Notes: a model not told the origin generated them from the letters alone. 64,000 bases of DNA from an uncultured Lachnospiraceae bacterium (GCA_948794795.1 CAQGLR010000003.1:124001-188000); one strand, 5' to 3'; numbered from the stretch's first letter, positions 27,235 through 36,735 are shown. Program-made: numbers and translations.

Positions 27235-29103
27235 TTAAGCCAGTCTTTCTATAATATGCTGCAGCATTTCGTCAATGGTATTTATATATCTTGATGCCGC
27301 ATTAAATGCATGCTGGTACTGGAGAAGGCTTACAAGTTCTTCATCTGTTGAAACACCTGCTATCTGCTGTCTCTTATCTTCAAACCCTTCTGTCTGTACT
27401 ATCTGGTCCTCAAGTATGCTGTACCACACACTGCCTTGTGTACCAAGTGCCCCTACCATCTGGTCATAATAATCATCATATTTATATACAGTAAGTATAT
27501 TAGGGTCAAGTGAAGCAGTCTTATCATTCCAGAAAGAAAGCATATCTGTATACATCTGCTGTGAATAAACATCTGTATGCCCAGCAAGCGGGTTTTCTTT
27601 AACAGGAAGTATTGAATAGTTGGCAAGTATTTTATCATTTATCTCAAGATCCCTGATACTATACTGTGTCCAGAGCTCATCTGGGTCTTCTTCATTATAT
27701 ACATAAAGTTTATATACTTTCTTACCATTAGCATCCGTTGTTTCCTGTGTAATTGTATTGCCATTGGCATCTGTCATTGGTCCTGCAACTGTAAGGACAT
27801 TGTAACGGCTTATGCCTTTCCTGGCAAAAAGTTCTTCTCCAATAGTCCCTTCGTCATCTGTTCCTACAAGACAGTTTGTTACATCAAGCACCTTATCACC
27901 AGCGCCAAAATTAACTGTATTACCATTGGCATCTGTACCTGTTCCTGCTGCTGTCACTGCACTGTTTGGACATAATATATCATTTATCATTGTTGTTATA
28001 TTATGTATAAGCACATCAAACTGTGTTTCTATTTTGGTTAATATGGAATTGCCTGTTGTATTATTAAATACTTTTAATTCATCACTAAATTTCTTATAAT
28101 CAAGTTCATACGCATTCTGGTTAAATACACCGCCAGGATTATATTTAGGGTCTGCCTGGTCTGGCTTTACTGGCATATCCAGGTAATTAGCAAACTTATT
28201 GCCACGTGCTGTAAGCAGTCCAAGAAGTGAACCTGTATCTGTCTTTTTTTCATGTGAATATGCTTCATCCAGCCTGTATACATCACCATATCCATTGTCT
28301 GCCCATACAGGCTTATACATCGGTGTATCTTCGTCTATCTGTTCACATTTCATATGGTAACTGTTGCCCTCTATAACAAGTGGTGCATTATTTATGTATA
28401 CTTGTATTTTCCCATCTATATCTTCTTCGTACACATAATATGTATATTCTGCAAGTTCATCAAGAAGAAGGTTCCTGTCATCCCTGTAATCGTTAGCATT
28501 CTCTAATCCAGAAGCCTCTGCTTGTGAAATCATAAGATTATATTTTGCAATTTTCTCACCAATTTCGTTAATTTTATCAACCTGTTTTGATATCTCAAGG
28601 TTTAATCCTGTCTGGTAATTAGAAAGCGCTGTATATACATCATATGCCTTATTTATAAAGGATTCTGCCCCTGATATGAAAAGCTGGCGTTCTGTTACAT
28701 TACTTGGGTCTGTAGACAATGACTGTATATGTGCCCACATATCAGTAAGTGCATTATTAAACTCAACGCCTTCCATCTCTCCTAATACATCTTCTATCTC
28801 TGTCACTGTTTCATATTGCTTATCATAAAAAGTCAGCCTGCTAACTTCAAGCCTGTATTCTTTGTCAAGGAAATGGTCACGTATCTGGCGTATGGCATCA
28901 ACTTTTGTTCCAAGACCAATCTGCATCAGGCCTTTATCTGTAGATTTGTGCACCTGGTACATCTTATCAGCCTGCATATTCTGCTGTCTTGTGTAACCAG
29001 GTGTCTTTACATTCGCAAGGTTATGCGATGTTGTATGAAGCCCTGACTGTGCGGCATGTAAACCAGACACACCTACATTAAAGCTTGTAAATAAACTTCC
29101 CAT
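27235..29103 (-). CDS. flgK: Flagellar hook-associated protein FlgK (copy 2)
   Basis: This 622-residue protein has the FlgK N terminus (LFTSFNVGVSGLHAAQSGLH, TSHNLANVKTPGYTRQQ) and C terminus (DEELVSLLQYQHAFNAASRY, INTIDEMLQHIIERL). It is the first of two adjacent flgK paralogues and is closer to textbook FlgK at its C terminus. The ATG at 29103 follows GGAGG; a start at 29118 is less likely. FlgK forms the first hook-filament junction zone. Whether both copies assemble in one flagellum or one is specialised cannot be read from sequence. Confidence 0.9.
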   Translation of the reverse strand: MGSLFTSFNVGVSGLHAAQSGLHTTSHNLANVKTPGYTRQQNMQADKMYQVHKSTDKGLMQIGLGTKVDAIRQIRDHFLDKEYRLEVSRLTFYDKQYETVTEIEDVLGEMEGVEFNNALTDMWAHIQSLSTDPSNVTERQLFISGAESFINKAYDVYTALSNYQTGLNLEISKQVDKINEIGEKIAKYNLMISQAEASGLENANDYRDDRNLLLDELAEYTYYVYEEDIDGKIQVYINNAPLVIEGNSYHMKCEQIDEDTPMYKPVWADNGYGDVYRLDEAYSHEKKTDTGSLLGLLTARGNKFANYLDMPVKPDQADPKYNPGGVFNQNAYELDYKKFSDELKVFNNTTGNSILTKIETQFDVLIHNITTMINDILCPNSAVTAAGTGTDANGNTVNFGAGDKVLDVTNCLVGTDDEGTIGEELFARKGISRYNVLTVAGPMTDANGNTITQETTDANGKKVYKLYVYNEEDPDELWTQYSIRDLEINDKILANYSILPVKENPLAGHTDVYSQQMYTDMLSFWNDKTASLDPNILTVYKYDDYYDQMVGALGTQGSVWYSILEDQIVQTEGFEDKRQQIAGVSTDEELVSLLQYQHAFNAASRYINTIDEMLQHIIERLA

Positions 29104-29175
29104 ATCTGAATCCTCCATAGTAATTTATTAAAACAAAAGACACGGATATCTTCAGGAAACCAGTTTGTACTGGTC

Positions 29176-29199
29176 CAGGCCAGCATATACCAGCCTGGA
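29176..29199 (-). other. Intercistronic hairpin between flgN and flgK copy 2
   Basis: CCAGGC and GCCTGG form a 6-bp stem with a 12-nt loop in the 104-nt spacer. Weak, but in line with the other spacer hairpins of this operon. Confidence 0.5.
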
Positions 29200-29207
29200 A
29201 ATAACTA

Positions 29208-29723
29208 CTACTGCTTTGCATCAAAACCATGTGTACCATAATCTGTGGTATAACTGTTTGTTGCATTGCGGTTATAATTATTGTTCCCTGGTGACATCCG
29301 TGTACTCTGGATAAAGTTCAAATTAAACTCTACCATTTCAAGGGAATTCTCAATTAATTCTTTATTCCTTTCATTAACATCCACAAGACGCTTCATAATA
29401 ACACGTAACGAATCATGGAGAGCTGCCAGCCGTTGCTTTTCCTCTGGCTGCTTTGCCAAAATCCTTGCCAGTGTTGTAATGTCAAGTTCTTCTGGCTTCA
29501 TATTAAGAACCAGTCCTATATTCTTAATGACCTCTTCCCTTTTGTGGCCTATAACACCTGCCCTGTCAATCAGAAGCTGTTCCTGTGCGGTAACATCTTT
29601 AAGACCCTGGAGGTCTTCCTTTACCAGTACTTTCGTCTTCTGCTCTGATACTGGCACAAGTTCTTCATAGACTGCTTTCTCAGCATCAAGTGTGCTGATA
29701 AGCTCTTCAATTAAACTAGCCAA
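29208..29723 (-). CDS. flgN: FlgN family export chaperone
   Basis: This 171-residue helical protein opens with SLIEELISTLDAEKAVYEEL and contains QEQLLIDRAGVIGHKREEVI, typical of FlgN, which escorts FlgK and FlgL to the export gate. The C-terminal 30 residues are Asn/Thr-rich and probably disordered. The start codon is a TTG at 29723 with GAGGG 8 nt before it; no ATG is available near the conserved N terminus. It lies 14 nt after flgM. Confidence 0.85.
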   Translation of the reverse strand: MASLIEELISTLDAEKAVYEELVPVSEQKTKVLVKEDLQGLKDVTAQEQLLIDRAGVIGHKREEVIKNIGLVLNMKPEELDITTLARILAKQPEEKQRLAALHDSLRVIMKRLVDVNERNKELIENSLEMVEFNLNFIQSTRMSPGNNNYNRNATNSYTTDYGTHGFDAKQ

Positions 29724-29737
29724 TGTTTAGCCCTCAC

Positions 29738-30016
29738 TTATAAAATGGAATCAAAGTATTTACTAACCATCTTATCTGCTATCTCCTGTGCAGATACGTT
29801 ATACGTGCCAGTAGCAAGTGCCTTTTTTATACCAGACACTTTATCTTCCCTGATATCATCCGAAGCTTTCACTGCTGCTTTGGCTGTCTGGTAATCCTGC
29901 CCAAACCTTGAAACTTCGTACTTCTCCTTAGTGTCTGTACTACCTGTCCCAGTGGCTTTCTTTGGCTTTGCTACCTGGTATAACTGGCTCACTTTGTTAA
30001 TAGCGTCTATTCTCAT
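29738..30016 (-). CDS. flgM: Anti-sigma-28 factor FlgM
   Basis: This 92-residue FlgM begins MRIDAINKVSQLYQ and ends with the sigma-binding half (VSGIKKALATGTYNVSAQEI, ADKMVSKYF). It holds sigma-28 inactive until export through the finished hook. AGGTGG precedes the ATG at 30016. As the first gene behind a sigma-28 promoter it forms a feedback loop and leads the flgM-flgN-flgK-flgK-flgL-fliW-csrA run. Confidence 0.93.
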   Translation of the reverse strand: MRIDAINKVSQLYQVAKPKKATGTGSTDTKEKYEVSRFGQDYQTAKAAVKASDDIREDKVSGIKKALATGTYNVSAQEIADKMVSKYFDSIL

Positions 30017-30093
30017 ATTAACCACCACCTAATTCCTGCATGTTCATTACGCTAAACCAAAATATACAGTCCAGCTTTTATGTTTCATAATAT

Positions 30094-30120
30094 TTATCGG
30101 TAGTATTTTGCTTTACTTTA
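30094..30120 (-). promoter_or_regulatory. Sigma-28 promoter of the flgM operon
   Basis: On the minus strand TAAA (30120-30117), 15 nt, ACCGATAA (30101-30094). The -35 element overlaps the stop codon of the upstream lysA gene. Confidence 0.85.
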
Positions 30121-31380
30121 GTTTTTTTTAAAAATTTCGCAAAAATCAAATGTAGCAAAGTAATCCTGTGGTGTTTCCGCCCTTCTTGCCAGCTGCACGC
30201 TTCCATCTTCTTTCAGTATAAGTTCTGCTGATTTAAGCTTGCCATTATAGTTATATCCCATTGCAAAACCATGTGCACCTGTATCATGTATAAATAAATA
30301 ATCACCAATATTTATCTCTGGAAGCATCCTGTCTATTGCAAATTTATCATTATTTTCACAAAGGGAACCTGTTATATCATATTTATGGTTACATGGGGCA
30401 TCTTCTTTGCCAAGCACTGTTATATGGTGGTATGCGCCATACATTGCAGGCCGCATAAGGTTTACAGCACATGCATCTACACCAATATATTCCTTATATA
30501 TGTGTTTCTCATGTACTGCCTGGGTTACAAGCCCGCCATAAGGACCTGTTATAAAACGTCCAAGCTCTGTAAATATAGCTACTTCCCCAAGTCCTGCTGG
30601 CACAAGGATTTCCTCAAACTTCTTCCTTACACCCTCACCAATAACTGCAATATTATTTGGCTCTTTATCAGGTGTATATGGTATCCCGATACCTCCTGAA
30701 AGATTGATAAATGCTATTTCTGTACCAGTTTTTTCTTTTATTTCTACAGCAAGCCTGAATAGTATGCCTGCAAGTTCTGGATAATATTCATTAGTTACAG
30801 TATTGCTCGCAATGAATGAATGTATTCCAAATTTCTTTACTCCCATTGCTTTAAGCCTTTTAAAAGCTTCTATAATCTGTTCCTTTGTCATGCCATATTT
30901 GGCATCACCAGGGTTGTCCATTATATCTGTACCCAGTGTAAACTTCCCACCTGGATTATAACGGCAGAAAATTGTATCTGGTATTCCTGCTGCCTCTTCA
31001 AGGAAACTGATATGCGTAATGTCATCAAGGTTAATATATGCACCAAGTTCTTTAGCTTTCTTATACTCACAGGCAGGTGTAACATTTGATGAAAACATAA
31101 TATCAGAGCCTTTAAACCCACATGCTTCTGACATCATAAGCTCTGTAAGTGATGAACAGTCTGTGCCACATCCTTCCTCTTTAAGGATTTGCAATATAAA
31201 CGGGTTAGGTGTTGCTTTTACTGCAAAATATTCACGGAACCCTTTATTCCATGAAAATGCTGCTTTCAAACTGCGTGCATTTTCACGTATAGCCTTTTCA
31301 TCATATATATGGAAAGGCGTAGGATATGTTTTAACAATCTCTTCTACTTGTTCTTTGGTTACAAATGGTATTTTCTTCAT
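30118..31380 (-). CDS. lysA: Diaminopimelate decarboxylase
   Basis: This 420-residue fold-type III PLP enzyme makes lysine from meso-diaminopimelate. Visible are TPFHIYDEKAIRENAR, EYFAVKATPNP with the PLP lysine near residue 53, NLSGGIGIPY, ELGRFITGPYG and GSLCENNDKFA with the catalytic Cys. The C-terminal DYFATFDF form is common in Clostridia. GGAGGG precedes the ATG. It is a housekeeping gene beside the flagellar operon and ends inside the flgM promoter. A related biosynthetic decarboxylase such as NspC is less likely given the Cys motif. Confidence 0.88.
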   Translation of the reverse strand: MKKIPFVTKEQVEEIVKTYPTPFHIYDEKAIRENARSLKAAFSWNKGFREYFAVKATPNPFILQILKEEGCGTDCSSLTELMMSEACGFKGSDIMFSSNVTPACEYKKAKELGAYINLDDITHISFLEEAAGIPDTIFCRYNPGGKFTLGTDIMDNPGDAKYGMTKEQIIEAFKRLKAMGVKKFGIHSFIASNTVTNEYYPELAGILFRLAVEIKEKTGTEIAFINLSGGIGIPYTPDKEPNNIAVIGEGVRKKFEEILVPAGLGEVAIFTELGRFITGPYGGLVTQAVHEKHIYKEYIGVDACAVNLMRPAMYGAYHHITVLGKEDAPCNHKYDITGSLCENNDKFAIDRMLPEINIGDYLFIHDTGAHGFAMGYNYNGKLKSAELILKEDGSVQLARRAETPQDYFATFDFCEIFKKN

Positions 31381-31459
31381 TGTCTGTATCCCTCCTATGT
31401 GTATAATTAAAGAAAATCTATATTAAGTTTCCCCATTTTTTAATACGCAAGTATTCTGG

Positions 31460-31608
31460 CTCTGGCAATTCCAAAATTTTACCACCAGCAGCACGCTTGC
31501 GCTTGGATGGGATGCGCAGTGGTGCATAAAATCTGAAAAGACCAGATTCAAGCACCAGCGTCCCCCATAACAGCTGCTTTTTGGTAAAACATTTGGAACT
31601 TGCCAGAG
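31460..31608 (+). repeat. Long-hairpin repeat element, copy A
   Basis: A 149-bp element has inverted ends: CTCTGGCAATTCCAAA at the left pairs with TTTGGAACTTGCCAGAG at the right. Inside are nested stems (GGTGC with GCACC, CGC with GCG) and an apical hairpin AATCTG/CAGATT. It closely resembles copy B at 36327 and shares its core with copies C and D. A conceptual translation of the minus strand gives a peptide with KRKRAAGGK, seen also for copy B; this is a by-product of the repeat, not a gene. Confidence 0.85.
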
Positions 31609-31662
31609 TAATATACTCTTTGCATAATTTAAAAAATGAGAAAATCAAATAGAAAATCTATC

Positions 31663-31691
31663 TTGAAAACATAAAAAAATTATGCTATTAT
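31663..31691 (+). promoter_or_regulatory. Sigma-A promoter of the candidate structured RNA
   Basis: TTGAAA (31663-31668), a 17-nt spacer and TATTAT (31686-31691) form a near-consensus promoter. Transcription should start near A31698, where the structured region begins. Confidence 0.78.
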
Positions 31692-31697
31692 TTATAC

Positions 31698-31873
31698 AGA
31701 AAGCACCCACATCCATAGGTGGATGCTTCCCAGGCCAGGCAATTTAAGCTCTCAGTGAGAGCCGCCTCTCCCGTGGCTAGACAGGAGAGGCATTATTTTT
31801 TTCTCTTTTTACCTTGTATTATTTTATTAATACCATATGCCTGGGAGGATGCCACCCTGCCGTGGTGCTTTCC
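31698..31873 (+). ncRNA. Candidate structured non-coding RNA, about 176 nt
   Basis: The predicted transcript's ends pair: GAAAGCACC (31699-31707) with GGTGCTTTC (31864-31872), 9 bp perfect. Inside, GGTGG pairs with CCACC and TCCCAGGC with GCCTGGGA. The central part has hairpins GCTCTC/GAGAGC, GCCTCTCC/GGAGAGGC (followed by ATTATTTTTTT, so a possible early terminator) and GTATTA/TAATAC. No reading frame fits. The overall long-rod form and length recall 6S RNA, but no diagnostic motif was recognised; a leader or riboswitch-like role for parE, 200 nt downstream, is the alternative. Confidence 0.6.
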
Positions 31874-32071
31874 ATGTCTGATTTTATCACATATTTTTCC
31901 TGGTTTCAATATAATATTTCATATGTTAAAAAGTGCAGGGACAAAACATTATTTTTCACTTTATATCTATATATTCCCCTATTTTAATAATTTTCTACTT
32001 TACTTTCACATACAAATAAGTATATAATACAAATGTTTGTTCGCAATATTAATTTTAGAATGGAGATTTTT

Positions 32072-33994
32072 ATGAGTGAATATACTGGAAAAGAAATTGT
32101 AATATTAGAAGGCCTTGAAGCTGTACGTAAGCGTCCTGGCATGTATATAGGCTCTACAGGGCCACGTGGACTGCACCACCTTGTCTGGGAAATCCTTGAC
32201 AACAGCATAGATGAACAGCTTGCTGGTTTCTGCAATGAGATACATATAACAATGCAGAAAGATGGTGGTATATGTATTAAAGATAACGGGCGTGGTGTCC
32301 CTGTAGATATACACCCTGCAAAAAAAGTTGCTACAATACGTGTTGTATATACAATACTCCATGCTGGCGGAAAGTTTGGCAATTCTGCATATAAAGTTTC
32401 AGGCGGCCTGCATGGTGTGGGTTCTTCTGTTGTAAATGCACTGTCTACACATATGGTTGTAGAAGTACGCAGAAACGGGCTTATATACCGTGACGAATAC
32501 AAAAATGGCGGACACCCAGTAACTATACTTAATAAAGATGGCTCTCTTGAGCCTTCTGGCAAATGTGCCAAAACAGACACAGGTACTACTGTTACATTCT
32601 ACCCTGACCCTGAAATCTTTGAAACTATAGAATTTAAGGCAGATGTTATTAAAAAGAAACTTAAAGAAATTGCATATCTTAATAAAAATTTAAAACTTAT
32701 ATTTATAGATGAAAATACAGGTGAAGAGAAAGTTTATATTGAAGAAGATGGTATTAAAAGTTTTGTAAAATATATTAACCGTGATACGCAGGTATTACAC
32801 GCTGAGCCAGTCTATATAGAAGGTTCCAGCGGGGATATTGAGGTTGAAGTTGCTTTCCAGTATACTTCTAACTTTTCAGAACAGATTAACCCCTACTGTA
32901 ACAGGATAAATGTTGTTGACGGCGGTACACTTGTAACTGGTTTTAAAACAGCACTTACACGTGTTATGAACCAGTATGCCAGGGAACTTGGTGTATTAAA
33001 AGATAAAGATGAAAACTTTGATGGTAAAGATATAAGGAACGGGCTTGTTGCAATTATTTCCATAAAACACCCTGACCCACAGTTTGAGGGCCAGACTAAA
33101 ACTAAGCTTGGCAATACTGATGCAAAAACTGCTGTAGAAGATGTATTTGGTACAGAAGTACAGCGGTACTTTGATAAAAATGTTGATATACTGCGTACAA
33201 TCCTTGACAACTCCCTTAAATCTTATAATGCACGCAAAGCAAGTGACAAAGCACGCAATGCTGTACTAAAACAGTTAAATGATGTTGATACCAAAAGCAA
33301 GCTTGCTGCATGTACTTCAAGGAAACCAGAAGAATGTGAAGTTTATATTGTCGAAGGTGACTCTGCCGGCGGCACTGTTAAAACAGCGAGAAACAGGCAT
33401 ACACAAGCTGTACTTCCACTAAGGGGCAAAATCCTTAATGTAGAAAAAGCAACCCTTGAAAAAATACTGCTTAACAATGAAATAAAATCAATGATAGCTG
33501 CATTTGGCTGTGGCATAGGTGATGAATTTGACATAACTAAACTGCGCTATGACAAAATTATAATACTTACAGATGCAGATGTTGACGGCGCCCATATAAG
33601 TACATTGCTGCTTACATTTTTCTACAGGTTTATGCCTGAATTAATCTACTCTGGCAAAATATACAGGGGACTGCCGCCACTTTATAAAGTAGACTACACC
33701 AATGGCAAGAAAAAAAACTCTGAGTATATATTTAATGACTTTGAACTAGAAAAGTTCAAAAAGAACAAAAATAATAAAATTACAGGTATACAGCGTTACA
33801 AAGGTCTTGGTGAAATGGATGCAGAACAGCTCTGGGAAACAACACTTGACCCTGGAAGCAGGGTACTTGCACAGATTTCCATAAGTGACAGTGTAGACGC
33901 AGACGAAGTTACAACAACACTTATGAGCAGCAATGTACCACCACGCAGGCAGTTTATTATGGAAGAAGCCAGATATGCAAACCTTGATGTATAA
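32072..33994 (+). CDS. parE: Type IIA topoisomerase ATPase subunit (ParE/GyrB family)
   Basis: This 640-residue protein has the GHKL ATPase domain (LEAVRKRPGMYIGSTG, EILDNSIDEQLAG, DNGRGVPVDIHP, SGGLHGVGSSVVNALS), the transducer, and the TOPRIM domain (YIVEGDSAGGTVKTARNR, LTDADVDGAHI), ending with IQRYKGLGEMD. ATG 32072 is chosen because GGAG lies 6 nt upstream; an in-frame ATG at 32033 is less likely. With the downstream subunit lacking a canonical GyrA box, the pair is better called topoisomerase IV than gyrase, but a second gyrase-like pair is possible. It has its own short spacer to parC. Confidence 0.8.
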   Translation: MSEYTGKEIVILEGLEAVRKRPGMYIGSTGPRGLHHLVWEILDNSIDEQLAGFCNEIHITMQKDGGICIKDNGRGVPVDIHPAKKVATIRVVYTILHAGGKFGNSAYKVSGGLHGVGSSVVNALSTHMVVEVRRNGLIYRDEYKNGGHPVTILNKDGSLEPSGKCAKTDTGTTVTFYPDPEIFETIEFKADVIKKKLKEIAYLNKNLKLIFIDENTGEEKVYIEEDGIKSFVKYINRDTQVLHAEPVYIEGSSGDIEVEVAFQYTSNFSEQINPYCNRINVVDGGTLVTGFKTALTRVMNQYARELGVLKDKDENFDGKDIRNGLVAIISIKHPDPQFEGQTKTKLGNTDAKTAVEDVFGTEVQRYFDKNVDILRTILDNSLKSYNARKASDKARNAVLKQLNDVDTKSKLAACTSRKPEECEVYIVEGDSAGGTVKTARNRHTQAVLPLRGKILNVEKATLEKILLNNEIKSMIAAFGCGIGDEFDITKLRYDKIIILTDADVDGAHISTLLLTFFYRFMPELIYSGKIYRGLPPLYKVDYTNGKKKNSEYIFNDFELEKFKKNKNNKITGIQRYKGLGEMDAEQLWETTLDPGSRVLAQISISDSVDADEVTTTLMSSNVPPRRQFIMEEARYANLDV

Positions 33995-34063
33995 AACCTG
34001 TCTGCTGCCTGTAAAAGAAACTTCTTCACACATATATAAACACAGAAAGGTATGGTTTTAAAT

Positions 34064-36307
34064 ATGAAATATAATGAACAGCCTGTAATACAGCTGGATT
34101 TTTCTGAGGAAATGCGCAATTCTTACCGCGATTATGCAGTAAGTGTAATAATTGCAAGAGCCCTCCCTGACGTAAGGGACGGGCTTAAACCTGTACAAAG
34201 GCGTATACTTTATGCAATGAATGAGCTTTCATTATATCCTGGCAGGCCACACAGGAAAAGTGCCCGTATTGTTGGTGATACAATGGGTAAATACCATCCA
34301 CATGGAGACAGCTCAATATATGATGCACTTGTGCATATGACAGAAGATTATTCACTTTCTATCCCGCTTGTAGACGGACATGGCAACTTTGGTTCTATCG
34401 ACGGGGATGGTGCTGCCGCAATGCGTTATACTGAAGCAAGGCTGTCTGATGGCGCAATGGCACTTCTTGAAAACCTGGATAAAGGGCTTGTACAATTTGT
34501 CCCAAACTTTGACGAAAGTGAGCAGGAACCACATGTACTTCCTGCAACACTCCCTAACCTGCTTATAAATGGCACTACAGGAATAGCAGTAGGTATGGCA
34601 ACTAACATGCCTCCACATAACCCTTCAGAAGTAATAGACGGGATTATTGCATTTATGGATAATCCAGAAATATCTACCAAGGGGCTTATGAAGTATATAA
34701 AAGGCCCTGATTTCCCAACAGGGGCAACAATAACAAACTCTGATGATATTTTTAATATTTATGATACAGGTGAAGGCAAAATCAAGATACGTTCCAAAAT
34801 TGAAATTGAAGACAGCAGCTGTGGACGCAAAAACCTTGTAATAACAGAGATACCTTATACAGTAGCAGGCAATAAGACAAAGCTTTTAGAAAACCTTGCT
34901 GCATTATCCAAGGACAAAGTATTTGATGAAATATATGATGTAAGGGATGAGTCTTCTAAAGAAGGGATACGTATTGTTATTGAAGTAAAGAAAGACCGGA
35001 ATATTGAAAACCTGCTTAATGGTTTATACCAGAAAACTTCTATGGAAGATACTTATGGTGTAAATATGCTTGCAGTAAAAAACAAACAGCCAGTTACATT
35101 TACGTTAAAAGGGCTTATAAGCGAATTTGTCACATTCCAGGAAGAGCTTTATACAAAAGAATATAAACATCTGCTTTCTAAAGCAAATGACAGGCTTGAG
35201 ATAGTTGAAGGGCTTATAAAAGCAACAGATGTAATAGACCTTATTATAGAAATATTACGTGGAAGCAACTCTGTAAAACAAGCTAAAACCTGCCTTACAA
35301 CTGGCAATACATCAGGTATCAGTTTCAGGACGAAGAAATCAGAAAAAGAAGCATCACGCCTTGACTTTTCCGAAAACCAGGCAGAAGCAATACTTTCAAT
35401 GCAGTTAAGCAAACTTATCGGGCTTGAACTGCTTAAGCTGCACCAGGAAAGCAATACCCTTATAACAAATATTACTAATTACAAAAAAATACTAAGTGAT
35501 ATTAACGAACTTCACAAGGTTATTAAAAAAAGGCTTAAAGCATATAAGAAACAATTTGGCAGGGAAAGACGCACAGTCCTTGACAACCTTGGCAATGCAA
35601 AATATATTGAAGAAATCAAGGAAGAAACAGTTTATATAATGATAGACAAGTTTGGTTATTGCAAATCACTTGATGAAACAAGCTATTCACGTCTTGCACC
35701 TGAAACTCTTGAAGAATATACACATATTATTCCAATGAAAAATACTGGCAGGCTTTGTGTGTTCTCAGCATCAGGCTCAATGTACCAGATAAAAGCACTG
35801 TCCATACCAAAAGTTAAAAGCCGTGATAAAGGTGTCCTTATACAAAACCTCTGCAAAATAGGCAAGGATGATATAATAACTTATATAGCATTTGAAGATT
35901 TATTTGAATCACAGCTTTTATTTGTGTCAAAATCAGGATATATAAAGCTTGTATCTGGAATAGAATTTGAAACAAACCGTTCTGTAATAGCTTCTACAAA
36001 ACTTGACAAAGAAGATTCACTTATATGTGCCAGCCCTGTTACTGTAGATGAATCTATAGAAAATAACCGCAATATATTAATGATAACGGAAAAAGGCTCT
36101 GTGCTTTTATTTCCATTAAACCAGACAGGGGAATTTAAAAAGACAAGCAAAGGGCTTAAGGGCATATCACTTCCAAAAGGTGATTCACTGGCATATGCTG
36201 CTATTGTAGCACCTGATGAAACCGATATAGAATTTAATAACAAACATTATAACCCACAGAAAATAAAACTAAAAAACCGAAATGACAAACCATACAAAAT
36301 TAAATAA
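34064..36307 (+). CDS. parC: Type IIA topoisomerase cleavage subunit (ParC/GyrA family)
   Basis: This 747-residue subunit carries YAVSVIIARALPDVRDGLKP, GDTMGKYHPHGDSSIYDALV, and AMRYTEARLS with the catalytic Tyr. The C-terminal beta-pinwheel has a sequence SIPKVKSRDKGV where gyrases show the QRRGGRG box, so strong DNA wrapping is doubtful and topoisomerase IV is the better call. The start is uncertain: ATG 34064 or 34052, with GAAAGG at 34045-34050 too close to the second. It follows parE by 69 nt; repeat copy B begins 20 nt after its stop. Confidence 0.8.
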   Translation: MKYNEQPVIQLDFSEEMRNSYRDYAVSVIIARALPDVRDGLKPVQRRILYAMNELSLYPGRPHRKSARIVGDTMGKYHPHGDSSIYDALVHMTEDYSLSIPLVDGHGNFGSIDGDGAAAMRYTEARLSDGAMALLENLDKGLVQFVPNFDESEQEPHVLPATLPNLLINGTTGIAVGMATNMPPHNPSEVIDGIIAFMDNPEISTKGLMKYIKGPDFPTGATITNSDDIFNIYDTGEGKIKIRSKIEIEDSSCGRKNLVITEIPYTVAGNKTKLLENLAALSKDKVFDEIYDVRDESSKEGIRIVIEVKKDRNIENLLNGLYQKTSMEDTYGVNMLAVKNKQPVTFTLKGLISEFVTFQEELYTKEYKHLLSKANDRLEIVEGLIKATDVIDLIIEILRGSNSVKQAKTCLTTGNTSGISFRTKKSEKEASRLDFSENQAEAILSMQLSKLIGLELLKLHQESNTLITNITNYKKILSDINELHKVIKKRLKAYKKQFGRERRTVLDNLGNAKYIEEIKEETVYIMIDKFGYCKSLDETSYSRLAPETLEEYTHIIPMKNTGRLCVFSASGSMYQIKALSIPKVKSRDKGVLIQNLCKIGKDDIITYIAFEDLFESQLLFVSKSGYIKLVSGIEFETNRSVIASTKLDKEDSLICASPVTVDESIENNRNILMITEKGSVLLFPLNQTGEFKKTSKGLKGISLPKGDSLAYAAIVAPDETDIEFNNKHYNPQKIKLKNRNDKPYKIK

Positions 36308-36326
36308 AAATTTTACAAACTATGGA

Positions 36327-36489
36327 CTCTGGCAATTCCAAAATTTTACCACCAGCAGCCCGCTTCCGCTTGGATGGGATACGCAATGGTGCATAAAGCC
36401 CCAATGTTTCTGCGAAACATTTACGTGGCTTAAGCACCAGCGCCCCCATAACAGCTGCCTTATGGTAAAACATTTGGAACTTGCCAGAG
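36327..36489 (+). repeat. Long-hairpin repeat element, copy B
   Basis: A 163-bp element nearly identical to copy A at both ends and in the stem cores, in the same orientation. The apical hairpin differs completely (ATGTTTC/GAAACAT inside GCC/GGC) yet is again a good stem. It starts 20 nt after parC and may end or protect that transcript. Confidence 0.85.
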
Positions 36490-36735
36490 TAATATAGTCT
36501 TTGTGCAATTTTAATTTTCAAACATCCATAAGTCCTTTGTTTATTAGGGAATGACAGACTAAATGATATTGCACTTGAAGAACACACAATAGTGAATAAT
36601 AATCTAAAGGCTTTAAGCACCTGTGGTACTAAAAATTCCCCTGTATAAAATATAATTTGGGTTAAATTGCTAAAACCAAGGTATCAAAAGTCTTATAAAT
36701 TACTTATATCAATTTGCACAAAGAATATATCTTTT
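36490..36735. other. Intergenic spacer between repeat copies B and C
   Basis: About 250 nt of AT-rich DNA. Similarity to copy A continues for about 18 nt past the repeat (AGTAATATAGTCTTTG). No gene, promoter or further structure was recognised. Confidence 0.6.

Noticed and set aside
31698..31873. Naming the structured RNA as 6S RNA
   Set aside because: Length and paired ends fit, but the central hairpins differ from the usual single bubble, and no family motif was recognised.
32072..36307. Calling the pair gyrB/gyrA
   Set aside because: The cleavage subunit lacks a canonical GyrA box (KVKSRDKGV in its place), so topoisomerase IV is more likely, though not certain.
31418..36620. Two open frames (31418-31648 and 36300-36620, minus strand) encoding a shared peptide with RIPSKRKRAAGGKILELP
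   Set aside because: They are read-through of repeat copies A and B. They have no ribosome sites and the similarity follows the DNA hairpin element, not a protein.
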